Shown here in pieces: positions 25,781-34,273 of a stretch of 64,000 nucleotides of DNA. A program made the position numbers and the translations under genes. Under the pieces are notes generated by a model that searched no databases, was not told the DNA's origin, and was given only the letters and a program-made list of their open reading frames with translations. The stretch is from Pseudomonas syringae (GTDB lineage: Bacteria; Pseudomonadota; Gammaproteobacteria; Pseudomonadales; Pseudomonadaceae). The DNA is taken from the NCBI RefSeq assembly GCF_021605415.1, contig NZ_WKEQ01000010.1, positions 62,001 through 126,000 on the forward strand. The letters are read 5' to 3'. How positions within the stretch are numbered: the first letter of the stretch is position 1; every line of letters begins with the position of its first letter.

Positions 25781-27682
25781 GTGAGCCTATTAGAAGAAAA
25801 CCAATCCACCGACCTTGAAAAAATGGTCGGCCTCTGCCGTCGAGGGTTCATCAGCGCCGGTGCGTTGTGCGGCGCCGCAATGTTCCTCGGCGGCAATCTG
25901 CTGAGTCGCAGCGTGTTGGCAGCCGGTGTCAGCGCCGGCAATAGCAGCCTGCTAGGCTTCGACAGCATCGCCGCTGCCACCACCGACGTCATCACCTTGC
26001 CCAAGGGTTACACCTCTACGGTGCTGATCAGTTGGGGCCAGCCGTTGCAGAAAAACGGCCCTGCCTTCGACCCGAGCGGCAATGGCACGGCGGCCGCGCA
26101 GGAAGTGCAGTTCGGCGACAACAATGACGGCATGAGCCTGTTCGAATTCCCCGGCGAGCAGAACCGTGCGCTGATGGCGATCAACAACGAATACACCAAC
26201 TATCGCTACCTCTACCCCCACGGCGGCATGCCGCAATCGGCCGAAGACGTGCGCAAGGCTCTGGCGTGCGAAGGCGTGTCGGTGATCGAAGTGCAGCGCG
26301 AGAACGGGCAGTGGCAATTCGTCCAGGACTCGCGCTACAACCGCCGTATTCACGGCAATTCGCCGATCCGTGTCAGCGGCCCGGCCGCCGGTCACGATCT
26401 GCTGAAAACCGCTGCCGACAAACACGGCAACAAAGTCCTCGGCACCTTCCAGAACTGCGCCAACGGCAAAACACCGTGGGGCACGTATCTGACCTGCGAA
26501 GAGAACTTCACCGATTGCTTCGGCAGCAGCAACGCCGAACAAACATTCGATGCCGCGCAGAAGCGCTATGGCGTGGTCGCCGCCAGCAAGGACATCAACT
26601 GGCATCCTCACGACCCGCGTTTCGACATGGCCAAGAATCCGAACGAACTCAACCGTCACGGCTGGGTGGTCGAGATCGACCCGTTCGACCCGCAATCGAC
26701 ACCGGTCAAACGCACGGCGCTGGGCCGCTTCAAACATGAAAACGCCGCCCTCGCCGAGACCAGCGACGGTCGCGCCGTGGTTTACATGGGCGATGACGAG
26801 CGTGGCGAGTTCATCTACAAATTCGTCAGCCGCGACAAGATCAACCACCGCAACGCGAAGGCCAACCGCGACATCCTCGATCACGGCACCCTGTATGTGG
26901 CGAAATTCGACGCCGGCGACAGCAACCCGGATCACCCGAAAGGCCAGGGCCAATGGATCGAACTGACCCACGGCAAAAACGGCATTGACGCCAGCAGCGG
27001 GTTCGCCGATCAAGCTGAAGTGCTCATTCATGCACGCCTCGCGGCCTCGGTGGTGAACGCTACGCGCATGGATCGCCCGGAGTGGATCGTCGTCAGCCCG
27101 AAGGACGGTCAGGTGTATTGCACGTTGACCAACAACGCCAAACGCGGCGAAGACGGCCAACCGGTGGGCGGGCCGAATCCACGGGAGAAAAACGTCTACG
27201 GGCAGATTCTGCGCTGGCGCACCGAACGCGACGATCACGCGTCCGAAACTTTCGCCTGGGATCTGTTTGTGGTGGCCGGCAACCCCGGCGTGCACGCCGG
27301 TACGCCGAAGGGCGGATCGTCGAACATCACCCCGCAAAACATGTTCAATAGCCCGGACGGTTTGGGTTTCGACAAGGCCGGACGCCTGTGGATTCTGACT
27401 GACGGCGATTCAAGCAATGCCGGAGATTTTGCCGGTATGGGCAACAATCAGATGCTGTGTGCGGATCCTGCGACCGGAGAGATCCGCCGGTTCATGGTCG
27501 GGCCGATTGGTTGCGAAGTCACCGGGATCAGTTTTTCACCGGATCAGAAGACCTTGTTTGTCGGGATTCAACATCCGGGGGAGAACGGCGGGTCGACCTT
27601 CCCCGAGCATTTGCCGAACGGCAAGCCACGGTCATCGGTGATGGCGATTACCCGTGAAGATGGCGGGATCGTCGGCGCCTGA
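25781..27682 (+). CDS. PhoX-family (DUF839) phosphatase, Tat-exported
   Basis: 633 residues with a GTG start at 25781, chosen because GGGAG lies 8 bases upstream. A Tat signal is present: Arg20-Arg21 in CRRGFISAG, followed by a hydrophobic stretch (GALCGAAMFLGGNLL) and an AAG cleavage region. The rest is a PhoX-type beta-propeller, with NNDGMSLFEFPG, NNEYTNYRYLYPHGG, GTYLTCEENFTDCFG, HPHDPRFDMAKN and NSPDGLGFDKAGRLWILTDG as probable metal and substrate loops. PhoX enzymes are calcium/iron-dependent phosphatases that release phosphate in the periplasm. No Pho box was recognised upstream. Confidence 0.88.
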   Translation: MSLLEENQSTDLEKMVGLCRRGFISAGALCGAAMFLGGNLLSRSVLAAGVSAGNSSLLGFDSIAAATTDVITLPKGYTSTVLISWGQPLQKNGPAFDPSGNGTAAAQEVQFGDNNDGMSLFEFPGEQNRALMAINNEYTNYRYLYPHGGMPQSAEDVRKALACEGVSVIEVQRENGQWQFVQDSRYNRRIHGNSPIRVSGPAAGHDLLKTAADKHGNKVLGTFQNCANGKTPWGTYLTCEENFTDCFGSSNAEQTFDAAQKRYGVVAASKDINWHPHDPRFDMAKNPNELNRHGWVVEIDPFDPQSTPVKRTALGRFKHENAALAETSDGRAVVYMGDDERGEFIYKFVSRDKINHRNAKANRDILDHGTLYVAKFDAGDSNPDHPKGQGQWIELTHGKNGIDASSGFADQAEVLIHARLAASVVNATRMDRPEWIVVSPKDGQVYCTLTNNAKRGEDGQPVGGPNPREKNVYGQILRWRTERDDHASETFAWDLFVVAGNPGVHAGTPKGGSSNITPQNMFNSPDGLGFDKAGRLWILTDGDSSNAGDFAGMGNNQMLCADPATGEIRRFMVGPIGCEVTGISFSPDQKTLFVGIQHPGENGGSTFPEHLPNGKPRSSVMAITREDGGIVGA

Positions 27683-27687
27683 TCCCT

Positions 27688-27760
27688 CGCCTTCGCGAGC
27701 AGGCTCGCTCCCACAAGGAAATGCATTCCAACTGTAGGAGCGAGCCTGCTCGCGAAAGCG
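27688..27760. repeat. REP pair (GCGAGCAGGCTCGC family) after the PhoX-type gene
   Basis: TTCGCGAGCAGGCTCGCTCC (from 27691) faces GTAGGAGCGAGCCTGCTCGC (from 27734). Confidence 0.85.
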
Positions 27761-27796
27761 TCAGCACATCTAACATCATTGTCGACTGACACACCG

Positions 27797-27892
27797 CCAT
27801 CGCTGGCAAGCCAGCTCCCACAAGTTTTTCCGCCAATCCAAATACCGAGAGCCTATCCAAATTCCTGTGGGAGCTGGCTTGCCAGCGAGGGC
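27797..27892. repeat. REP pair (GCTGGCAAGCCAGC family) before srkA
   Basis: CATCGCTGGCAAGCCAGCTC (from 27798) faces TGTGGGAGCTGGCTTGCCAG (from 27866). It lies directly beside a pair of the other family, so the 299-bp gap before srkA is almost wholly REP sequence. Confidence 0.85.
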
Positions 27893-27981
27893 GTCGGCAG
27901 CAACACCATCCACCTCATCCGTCCCCATCTGCGCTACCATGCCGGGCCGGACGCGGCAGCCTGCTGCGCGCAGGAGTCAGC

Positions 27982-28956
27982 ATGGCCCACCCGTTTGAAA
28001 CCCTCACCCCAGACCTCGTGCTTGATGCCGTCGAAAGCATCGGGTTCCTGAGCGATGCGCGCATTCTGGCGCTCAACAGCTACGAAAACCGCGTCTATCA
28101 GGTCGGCATCGAAGACTCCGAGCCGCTGATCGCCAAGTTCTATCGTCCACAACGCTGGACCAATGAAGCCATTCTGGAAGAGCACGCTTTCACCTTCGAA
28201 CTGGCCGACGTCGAGATCCCTGTAGTAGCGCCGCTGATCCACAACGGCGAAACCCTGCACGAGCACGCCGGTTTCCGCTTCACCCTGTTCCCCCGCCGTG
28301 GCGGCCGTGCGCCGGAACCGGGCAATCTCGATCAGCTGTACCGCCTCGGCCAGTTGCTCGGGCGCATTCACGCGGTCGGTGCCACGCGTCCGTTCGAACA
28401 TCGCGAAGCGCTGGGCGTGAAGAATTTCGGTCAGGACTCGCTGGCGACATTGCTGGACGGCAATTTCATCCCCAAAAGCCTGCTACCGGCCTACGAATCG
28501 GTAGCCCGCGATCTGCTCAAACGCGTCGAAGAGGTCTACGCCACCACGCCGCACCAGAACATCCGCATGCACGGCGACTGCCATCCCGGCAACATGATGT
28601 GCCGCGACGAGATGTTCCACATCGTCGACCTCGATGACTGCCGCATGGGCCCGGCGGTGCAGGATATCTGGATGATGCTCGCGGGGGACCGTCAAGAATG
28701 CCTGGGGCAATTGTCGGAATTGATGGACGGCTACAACGAATTCCACGATTTCGATCCCCGCGAGCTGGCGCTGATCGAACCGCTGCGTGCCCTGCGCCTG
28801 ATGCATTACAGCGCCTGGCTGGCGCGGCGCTGGGACGACCCGGCGTTCCCGCGCAGCTTTCCGTGGTTTGGCACCGAGCGGTATTGGGGCGATCAAGTGT
28901 TAGCGTTGCGCGAGCAGTTGGCGGCGTTGAATGAAGAACCGCTGAAACTGTTCTGA
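27982..28956 (+). CDS. srkA: SrkA (YihE), stress response Ser/Thr kinase
   Basis: 324 residues of the aminoglycoside-phosphotransferase-like kinase family. LNSYENRVYQV is the nucleotide loop and IAKFYRP holds the ATP-contacting Lys. RMHGDCHPGNM is the catalytic loop with Asp, and HIVDLDDCRMGPAVQDIWMM supplies the metal-binding Asp and the region after it. SrkA/YihE proteins reduce killing during envelope stress. It is a single-gene unit with REP pairs on both sides. Confidence 0.92.
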   Translation: MAHPFETLTPDLVLDAVESIGFLSDARILALNSYENRVYQVGIEDSEPLIAKFYRPQRWTNEAILEEHAFTFELADVEIPVVAPLIHNGETLHEHAGFRFTLFPRRGGRAPEPGNLDQLYRLGQLLGRIHAVGATRPFEHREALGVKNFGQDSLATLLDGNFIPKSLLPAYESVARDLLKRVEEVYATTPHQNIRMHGDCHPGNMMCRDEMFHIVDLDDCRMGPAVQDIWMMLAGDRQECLGQLSELMDGYNEFHDFDPRELALIEPLRALRLMHYSAWLARRWDDPAFPRSFPWFGTERYWGDQVLALREQLAALNEEPLKLF

Positions 28957-28967
28957 CAATCCGTCCC

Positions 28968-29058
28968 TTGTAGGAGTGAGCCTGCCCGCGATAGCAATCT
29001 GTCAGTTGATCTTTCTGTGACTGACACACCGCCATCGCGAGCAGGCTCACTCCTACAG
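28968..29058. repeat. REP pair (GCGAGCAGGCTCAC variant) between srkA and rarD
   Basis: GTAGGAGTGAGCCTGCCCGC (from 28971) faces ATCGCGAGCAGGCTCACTCC (from 29034). Confidence 0.85.
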
Positions 29059-29158
29059 AGATTCTGTGTTAACAATTTTCTGACTAATCAGCTCGGACAT
29101 CCTTGGAAAAATCTCCTTACAATCCCTCTTTTGTTAGCTGCCTAAGCAAGGATTCTGC

Positions 29159-30046
29159 ATGCAAGCCGCCAACCCGCGTCGCGGGTACATTCTGGGCCTG
29201 ACCGCCTACATCATCTGGGGACTGTTCCCGATTTATTTCAAAGCCATCGCCAGCGTGCCTGCGGTGGAAATCATTATCCATCGCGTGCTGTGGTCGGCGT
29301 TGTTCGGCGGCTTGCTGCTGCTGGTCTGGAAGCATCCGGGCTGGTGGCGCGAATTACGTGATAATCCACGGCGTCTGGCGATCCTGGCCTTGAGCGGCAC
29401 GCTGATCGCGGCGAACTGGCTGACGTACGTCTGGTCGGTGAATAACGGCCGGATGCTGGAGGCAAGTCTCGGTTACTACATCAACCCGCTGGTGAACGTG
29501 CTGCTCGGCATGCTGATCCTCGGGGAGCGCCTGCGCCGGATGCAATGGGTCGCGGTAGGGTTGGCAGCGATCGGCGTGGCGCAGCAGGTCTGGCAGGTCG
29601 GCAGCCTGCCGTGGGTGTCGCTGGTGCTGGCGTTGACCTTCGGTTTCTACGGCTTGATCCGCAAGCAGGCGCCGGTCAAGGCACTGCCGGGACTGGTGGT
29701 TGAAACCTGGATGCTGGTGCCGATCGCGGCCGCCTGGCTGTTGCTGAACCCGACCGCGAGCAGTGCCCAAGCCGAGTTCTGGACGACATCCGAAGCGTGG
29801 TGGCTGGTAGCCGCCGGCCCCGTAACGCTGATCCCTCTGGTGTGTTTCAACGCCGCCGCGCGGCATTTGCCCTACACCACCCTCGGCTTTCTGCAATACC
29901 TGGCGCCGACCCTGGTGCTGCTGCAAGCGGTGCTGCTGTTTGATGAGCACTTGTCGTCGAGCACCCTGACCGCGTTCATGTTCATCTGGGCCGGTCTTGC
30001 GGTGTACAGCATCGACGCCTGGATGAGCCTGCGCCGTCGCAGCTGA
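29159..30046 (+). CDS. rarD: RarD, EamA-family permease
   Basis: 295 residues with ten predicted membrane helices in two EamA repeats. The signatures are GYILGLTAYIIWGLFPIYFK, HRVLWSALFGGLL, NWLTYVWSVNNGRMLEASLG and YYINPLVNVLLGMLILGERL, all strong for RarD. RarD proteins are inner-membrane transporters of the drug/metabolite superfamily; the substrate is unknown (chloramphenicol sensitivity is the classical phenotype). The ATG at 29159 follows AAGGATTC. The gap downstream carries DnaA boxes. Confidence 0.92.
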   Translation: MQAANPRRGYILGLTAYIIWGLFPIYFKAIASVPAVEIIIHRVLWSALFGGLLLLVWKHPGWWRELRDNPRRLAILALSGTLIAANWLTYVWSVNNGRMLEASLGYYINPLVNVLLGMLILGERLRRMQWVAVGLAAIGVAQQVWQVGSLPWVSLVLALTFGFYGLIRKQAPVKALPGLVVETWMLVPIAAAWLLLNPTASSAQAEFWTTSEAWWLVAAGPVTLIPLVCFNAAARHLPYTTLGFLQYLAPTLVLLQAVLLFDEHLSSSTLTAFMFIWAGLAVYSIDAWMSLRRRS

Positions 30047-30066
30047 ACAAAAAACGCACAAACCTT

Positions 30067-30093
30067 CGCAGGCCACGGTTCTCGTGGCCTGCG
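30067..30093. terminator. Inverted repeat after rarD
   Basis: CGCAGGCCACG, loop GTTCT, CGTGGCCTGCG: perfect 11-bp arms, 20 bp after the rarD stop. An A/T run lies on the upstream side (AAAAAACGC), so it could terminate transcription from the minus side too. Confidence 0.6.
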
Positions 30094-30109
30094 CCGTTCC
30101 TTCCCAAGG

Positions 30110-30231
30110 TTATCCACAGCGTGATCCCCGCCGATTGTGCGCAAGTCGTTGAATGCTGGTGATTTTTTGATCGCCTCCCGGCAGACCACGGCGGACGTGG
30201 CCTGCAAGCGCATCTCTACAGGTTATCCACA
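30110..30231 (+). repeat. Two DnaA boxes with the TTTTTTGATC element (relative of the 57.6-58.1 kb array)
   Basis: Perfect TTATCCACA at 30110-30118 and 30223-30231. Between them is TTTTTTGATCGCC (30163-30175), followed after 3 bases by CGGCAG (30179-30184). The GATC-to-box distance is 54 bases, identical to two units of the array at 57.6-58.1 kb. Confidence 0.75.
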
Positions 30232-30261
30232 GGCGGGTGCACGTTAAAACTGGATAACCTG

Positions 30262-30780
30262 TCAGGCCTCCGTACGCAGCACCAACTCCACCATCAAATC
30301 ATCGGCCAAGGTTTCCAGGCGCGATTGCAGCACGTCCAGCGACAGGGTCAGAGGGACGGCGAGAATCGCATCGGCATGGAACAGCGGCTCGCTGCTCATT
30401 GGCGCCGGGCGTACTTCGGTCACCAGCCGTTCAAGGTTGACGCCCTGCTCGCTCAACAGTCGTGTGATGTCACGCACGATGCCCGGGCGGTCGTTACCCA
30501 CCAATTCCATGGTGATCGGCTTCCACGTGCAGGACTGTTCGATACCGCTTTCGGCGATCAATACACGGATGCCATGACTCGACAGCGCTTGCAGCGCATC
30601 GACCAATTCGTCGTAAGCCTCGGCGGGAACCCCCACGCGCAAAATCCCGGCGAACTGCCCAGCCATTCGCGACATGCGGCTTTCCAGCCAGTTGCCGCCG
30701 TGCTCCGCAATGCATTGGGCGATGCGCTCGACCTGCCCGGGTTTGTCCGGGGCGAAAACGGTGAGTACGAGGTGATCCAT
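30262..30780 (-). CDS. GcvR-like ACT-domain protein
   Basis: 172 residues with two ACT domains: HLVLTVFAPDKPGQVERIAQ (about 2-85) and PITMELVGNDRPGIVRDITR (about 90-165). This is the architecture of the glycine cleavage system transcriptional repressor GcvR and relatives, which sense glycine and act through protein contacts, not direct DNA binding. The start is placed at MDHLVLT (30780), just after AGGGCTGCGCC on the minus strand; the longer form adds ten non-conserved residues. The glycine-producing pathway lies 12-30 kb further on, but a link is inference. Confidence 0.8.
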   Translation of the reverse strand: MDHLVLTVFAPDKPGQVERIAQCIAEHGGNWLESRMSRMAGQFAGILRVGVPAEAYDELVDALQALSSHGIRVLIAESGIEQSCTWKPITMELVGNDRPGIVRDITRLLSEQGVNLERLVTEVRPAPMSSEPLFHADAILAVPLTLSLDVLQSRLETLADDLMVELVLRTEA

Positions 30781-31314
30781 GGCGCAGCCCTCTTTTTTAT
30801 TGAAAGGCAAGTATAGGCAAGGGTTAAGCGAGCGCCGTCGCGACTGTCCTCATCGCCGGCAGGCTGGCTCCTACAGTTCTGCGTACGCACAAACCTTGTG
30901 GGAGCCAATCTGCTGCGATTGGCATTCCACCGACATCGAAGAATCACAAATCGTGTACAACTTTTAATATTTAACTGGAACAATCTGCCAGTTTTTTGAG
31001 AACATCCCGTGCCTCGCCGTGACTGCAATGCGTCACGGGGTCGCAGATCGACGCAAATGGTCTGATTTTCACAAGCGCAATTCATCATGTAGTATGCCGC
31101 TGCGCGCACTACATAACGTTGGATCGATGTCTGCCCCAGGCACTTCGCAGCCCTGAAAGCCCCGTCAGCAAGGCCCCAAGCCGTTGATTGGTTCCAACCC
31201 AGCCGCCAGAAATGGCATGCACTGGTAGAGGGGTTTGTGGTTTAAATGGCCAGAGGCTTCATTGTCAATTTGAAGAGCTGAAAAGCGAATTAGCTGAGCA
31301 GAGTGAGGCAAGCA
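30781..31314. other. 534-bp gene-free region upstream of glcB
   Basis: Contains a degraded REP-like inverted unit (about 30850-30930, CAGGCTGGCTCCTACAG and TGTGGGAGCCAATCTG), an AT-rich block (30941-30980, TTTTAATATTTAA) likely to hold promoter elements, and a long leader to glcB. No coding frame or clear operator was recognised. Confidence 0.5.
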
Positions 31315-33492
31315 ATGACTGAACACGTTCAAGTCGGTGGCCTGCAGGTCGCCAAAGTCCTGTTCGACTTCGTGAACAACGAAGCCATTCCCGGTACCGG
31401 CCTCACCGCCGAAAAATTCTGGGAAGGTGCCGACAAGGTCATTCATGACCTGGCGCCGAAGAACAAAGCCCTACTCGCCAAACGCGATGACTTCCAGGCC
31501 CGCATTGATGGCTGGCATCAGCAACGTGCCGGCCAGGCCCATGACGCCGTGGCTTACAAGGCATTCCTGCAAGAGATCGGTTACCTGCTGCCGGAAGCGG
31601 CTGATTTCCAGGCAACGACGCAAAACGTCGATGACGAAATCGCCCGCACCGCAGGCCCGCAGCTCGTCGTGCCAGTGATGAACGCCCGCTTTGCGCTCAA
31701 CGCCTCAAACGCCCGCTGGGGTTCGCTGTACGACGCGCTGTACGGCACCGACGCGATCAGCGAAGACGGCGGCGCGGAAAAAGGCAAAGGCTACAACAAG
31801 GTGCGTGGCGACAAAGTCATCGCCTTCGCCCGTGCCTTTCTTGACGAAGCTGCGCCACTGGCCGCTGGTTCTCACGTTGATTCCACCGCCTACAAAATCG
31901 CCGACGGCAAATTGCAGGTCACCCTCAAGGGCGGCAGCAACACCGGTCTGCGTGACGATGCGCAACTGATCGGCTTCCACGGCGATACCAACGCACCGAT
32001 CGCGATTCTGCTGAAACACAACGGCCTGCATTTCGAAATCCAGGTCGACGCCAGCACCCCGGTCGGCCAGACCGACGCCGCCGGGATCAAAGACATCCTG
32101 ATGGAAGCCGCCCTGACCACCATCATGGACTGCGAAGATTCCGTGGCTGCCGTCGATGCCGACGACAAAGTGGTGATCTACCGCAACTGGCTCGGCCTGA
32201 TGAAGGGCGACCTGGCGGAAGAAGTCGCCAAGGGCGGCCAGACCTTCACCCGCACCATGAACCCGGATCGTACCTACACGACGGTGGATGGCGGTGAAGT
32301 GACGCTGCACGGTCGTTCGCTGTTGTTCGTGCGCAACGTTGGCCATTTGATGACCATCGACGCGATTCTCGACAAAAACGGCAATGAAGTGCCGGAAGGC
32401 ATCCTCGACGGTCTGGTGACGTGCCTGGCGGCGATTCACAACCTGAACGGCAATACGTCGCGCAAGAACACCCGCACCGGTTCGATCTACATCGTTAAAC
32501 CGAAGATGCACGGCCCGGAAGAAGCGGCGTTCACCAACGAGCTGTTCGGCCGCATCGAAGACGTGCTGAACTTGCCGCGCAACACCCTGAAAGTCGGGAT
32601 CATGGACGAGGAACGCCGCACCACGGTCAACCTCAAGGCCTGCATCCAGGCTGCCAGCGAGCGCGTAGTGTTCATCAACACCGGTTTCCTTGACCGCACC
32701 GGTGACGAAATCCACACCTCAATGGAAGCCGGCCCGGTGGTGCGCAAGGCTGACATGAAGGCTGAAAAATGGATCGGCGCCTACGAGAACTGGAACGTCG
32801 ATATCGGTCTGAGCACTGGCCTGCAAGGTCGCGCACAGATTGGTAAAGGCATGTGGGCGATGCCGGACCTGATGGCCGCCATGCTTGAACAGAAAATCGC
32901 TCACCCGATGGCTGGCGCGAACACTGCCTGGGTACCCTCGCCGACCGCCGCCGCGCTGCACGCGTTGCACTATCACAAGGTCGACGTATTTGCCCGTCAG
33001 GCCGAACTGGCCAAACGCGCACGCGCCTCGGTGGACGACATCCTGACCATCCCGCTGGCGGTCAACCCGAACTGGACGCCGGAGCAGATTAAGAACGAAC
33101 TGGACAACAACTCGCAGGGCATTCTCGGTTACGTGGTGCGTTGGATCGACCAAGGTGTTGGTTGCTCGAAAGTGCCGGACATCAACGACGTCGGCCTGAT
33201 GGAAGACCGTGCGACGCTGCGTATCTCCAGCCAGCACATCGCCAACTGGCTGCGCCACGGTGTGGTCACCGAAGCGCAAGTGATGGAAAGCCTCAAGCGC
33301 ATGGCGCCGGTGGTGGATCGTCAGAATGCCGGTGATGCGTTGTATCGTCCGCTGGCGCCGGATTTCGACAGCAACATCGCGTTCCAGGCGGCAGTCGAAC
33401 TGGTGATCGAAGGCACGAAGCAGCCGAACGGCTATACCGAGCCGGTGTTGCACCGTCGTCGTCGCGAGTTCAAGGCTGCGAACGGGTTGTGA
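31315..33492 (+). CDS. glcB: Malate synthase G
   Basis: Condenses glyoxylate and acetyl-CoA to malate. 725 residues, the length of the single-chain G isoform. Conserved pieces are [56 protein letters not shown] and [20 protein letters not shown]. They hold the Mg-binding Glu/Asp and catalytic Arg and Asp residues. The ATG at 31315 is preceded by GTGAGGCAAGC; the codon at 31303 lies before this site. It is monocistronic, with a strong terminator. Confidence 0.96.
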   Translation: MTEHVQVGGLQVAKVLFDFVNNEAIPGTGLTAEKFWEGADKVIHDLAPKNKALLAKRDDFQARIDGWHQQRAGQAHDAVAYKAFLQEIGYLLPEAADFQATTQNVDDEIARTAGPQLVVPVMNARFALNASNARWGSLYDALYGTDAISEDGGAEKGKGYNKVRGDKVIAFARAFLDEAAPLAAGSHVDSTAYKIADGKLQVTLKGGSNTGLRDDAQLIGFHGDTNAPIAILLKHNGLHFEIQVDASTPVGQTDAAGIKDILMEAALTTIMDCEDSVAAVDADDKVVIYRNWLGLMKGDLAEEVAKGGQTFTRTMNPDRTYTTVDGGEVTLHGRSLLFVRNVGHLMTIDAILDKNGNEVPEGILDGLVTCLAAIHNLNGNTSRKNTRTGSIYIVKPKMHGPEEAAFTNELFGRIEDVLNLPRNTLKVGIMDEERRTTVNLKACIQAASERVVFINTGFLDRTGDEIHTSMEAGPVVRKADMKAEKWIGAYENWNVDIGLSTGLQGRAQIGKGMWAMPDLMAAMLEQKIAHPMAGANTAWVPSPTAAALHALHYHKVDVFARQAELAKRARASVDDILTIPLAVNPNWTPEQIKNELDNNSQGILGYVVRWIDQGVGCSKVPDINDVGLMEDRATLRISSQHIANWLRHGVVTEAQVMESLKRMAPVVDRQNAGDALYRPLAPDFDSNIAFQAAVELVIEGTKQPNGYTEPVLHRRRREFKAANGL

Positions 33493-33510
33493 TCTGACCG
33501 TAGGAAATGA

Positions 33511-33542
33511 AAAAGCCCTGATCTTTCGATCAGGGCTTTTTT
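33511..33542 (+). terminator. Terminator of glcB
   Basis: AAAAGCCCTGATC, loop TTTC, GATCAGGGCTTTTTT, 18 bp after the stop. The symmetrical A/T flanks would also serve the convergent receiver gene. Confidence 0.9.
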
Positions 33543-33579
33543 ATTCACATCATTCCCACGCAGAGCGTAGGAACGATAA

Positions 33580-34026
33580 CTACGGATCCATCCCCAGCTC
33601 ATGCTTGACCAACGCCAACAACTTCCCCGTATCAATCGGCTTCAGCAGAAAATCCACCACGCTCAAATGCATTGCCTCTATGGCGTCTTTCACATCCGCA
33701 TCGCCCGACACAATGATGATCGGCATCGCCGCCCTTACCGACTCGCGCACTTCACGAATCAAATCAAGACCACCCACACTGCCCATCCGCAGGTCAGTAA
33801 TCACCAAACCAATGGACGGTTTGTCCGCGAGCATTTTGAGCGCGGTTTCGCCGCTGGCTGCCGTCATACAACGAATACCGTCCAGCCCCAGAATCTCCGA
33901 CAGCAACTCCCGGGCGTCTTTATCGTCGTCGACGATCAGCACGCGCTGCGGCGGCAAGTCGGGTTCCAGCATGACGGCATTCAGCGCTTCGCGCTCGGCG
34001 TCACTCAAAATATCGAGGTCGGACAT
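33580..34026 (-). CDS. Stand-alone response regulator receiver protein
   Basis: 148 residues with only a receiver domain (about 28-145) after a short acidic N-terminal tail. VLIVDDDKDAREL holds the metal-binding Asp pair, Asp78 in LVITDLRMGS is the phospho-acceptor, IIIVSGDADV the Ser/Thr switch and FLLKPID the conserved Lys. There is no output domain and no histidine kinase nearby, so it must act by protein contact. Convergent with glcB. The 247 bp between it and the next gene show no clear feature. Confidence 0.9.
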   Translation of the reverse strand: MSDLDILSDAEREALNAVMLEPDLPPQRVLIVDDDKDARELLSEILGLDGIRCMTAASGETALKMLADKPSIGLVITDLRMGSVGGLDLIREVRESVRAAMPIIIVSGDADVKDAIEAMHLSVVDFLLKPIDTGKLLALVKHELGMDP

Positions 34027-34273
34027 GGCTTTCTCTATGGTTCAGGACAATCCCTTGCACAGTGGTCAGACATCGCCACGCGCAGGTTCAATGTGCACTT
34101 CGTCGGATTTATTTCCAAGAGGTGAAACAGAGAATTTCCGACAGTTTACGTAGGGCATCTCCGAAAAGTCCCCAACAGCGCTCAAACCTAGACTTACGTC
34201 CAATGGGCACCCTGCGCGATGGAGCCGACCATGGCTGCAATGATCCAACAACAATTCAAAAAAGACTGCGGTA

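Noticed and set aside
33605..34153. A 182-codon + strand frame opposite the receiver-domain gene
   Set aside because: It is antisense to a clear receiver domain with all its conserved residues; the + frame product has no features.
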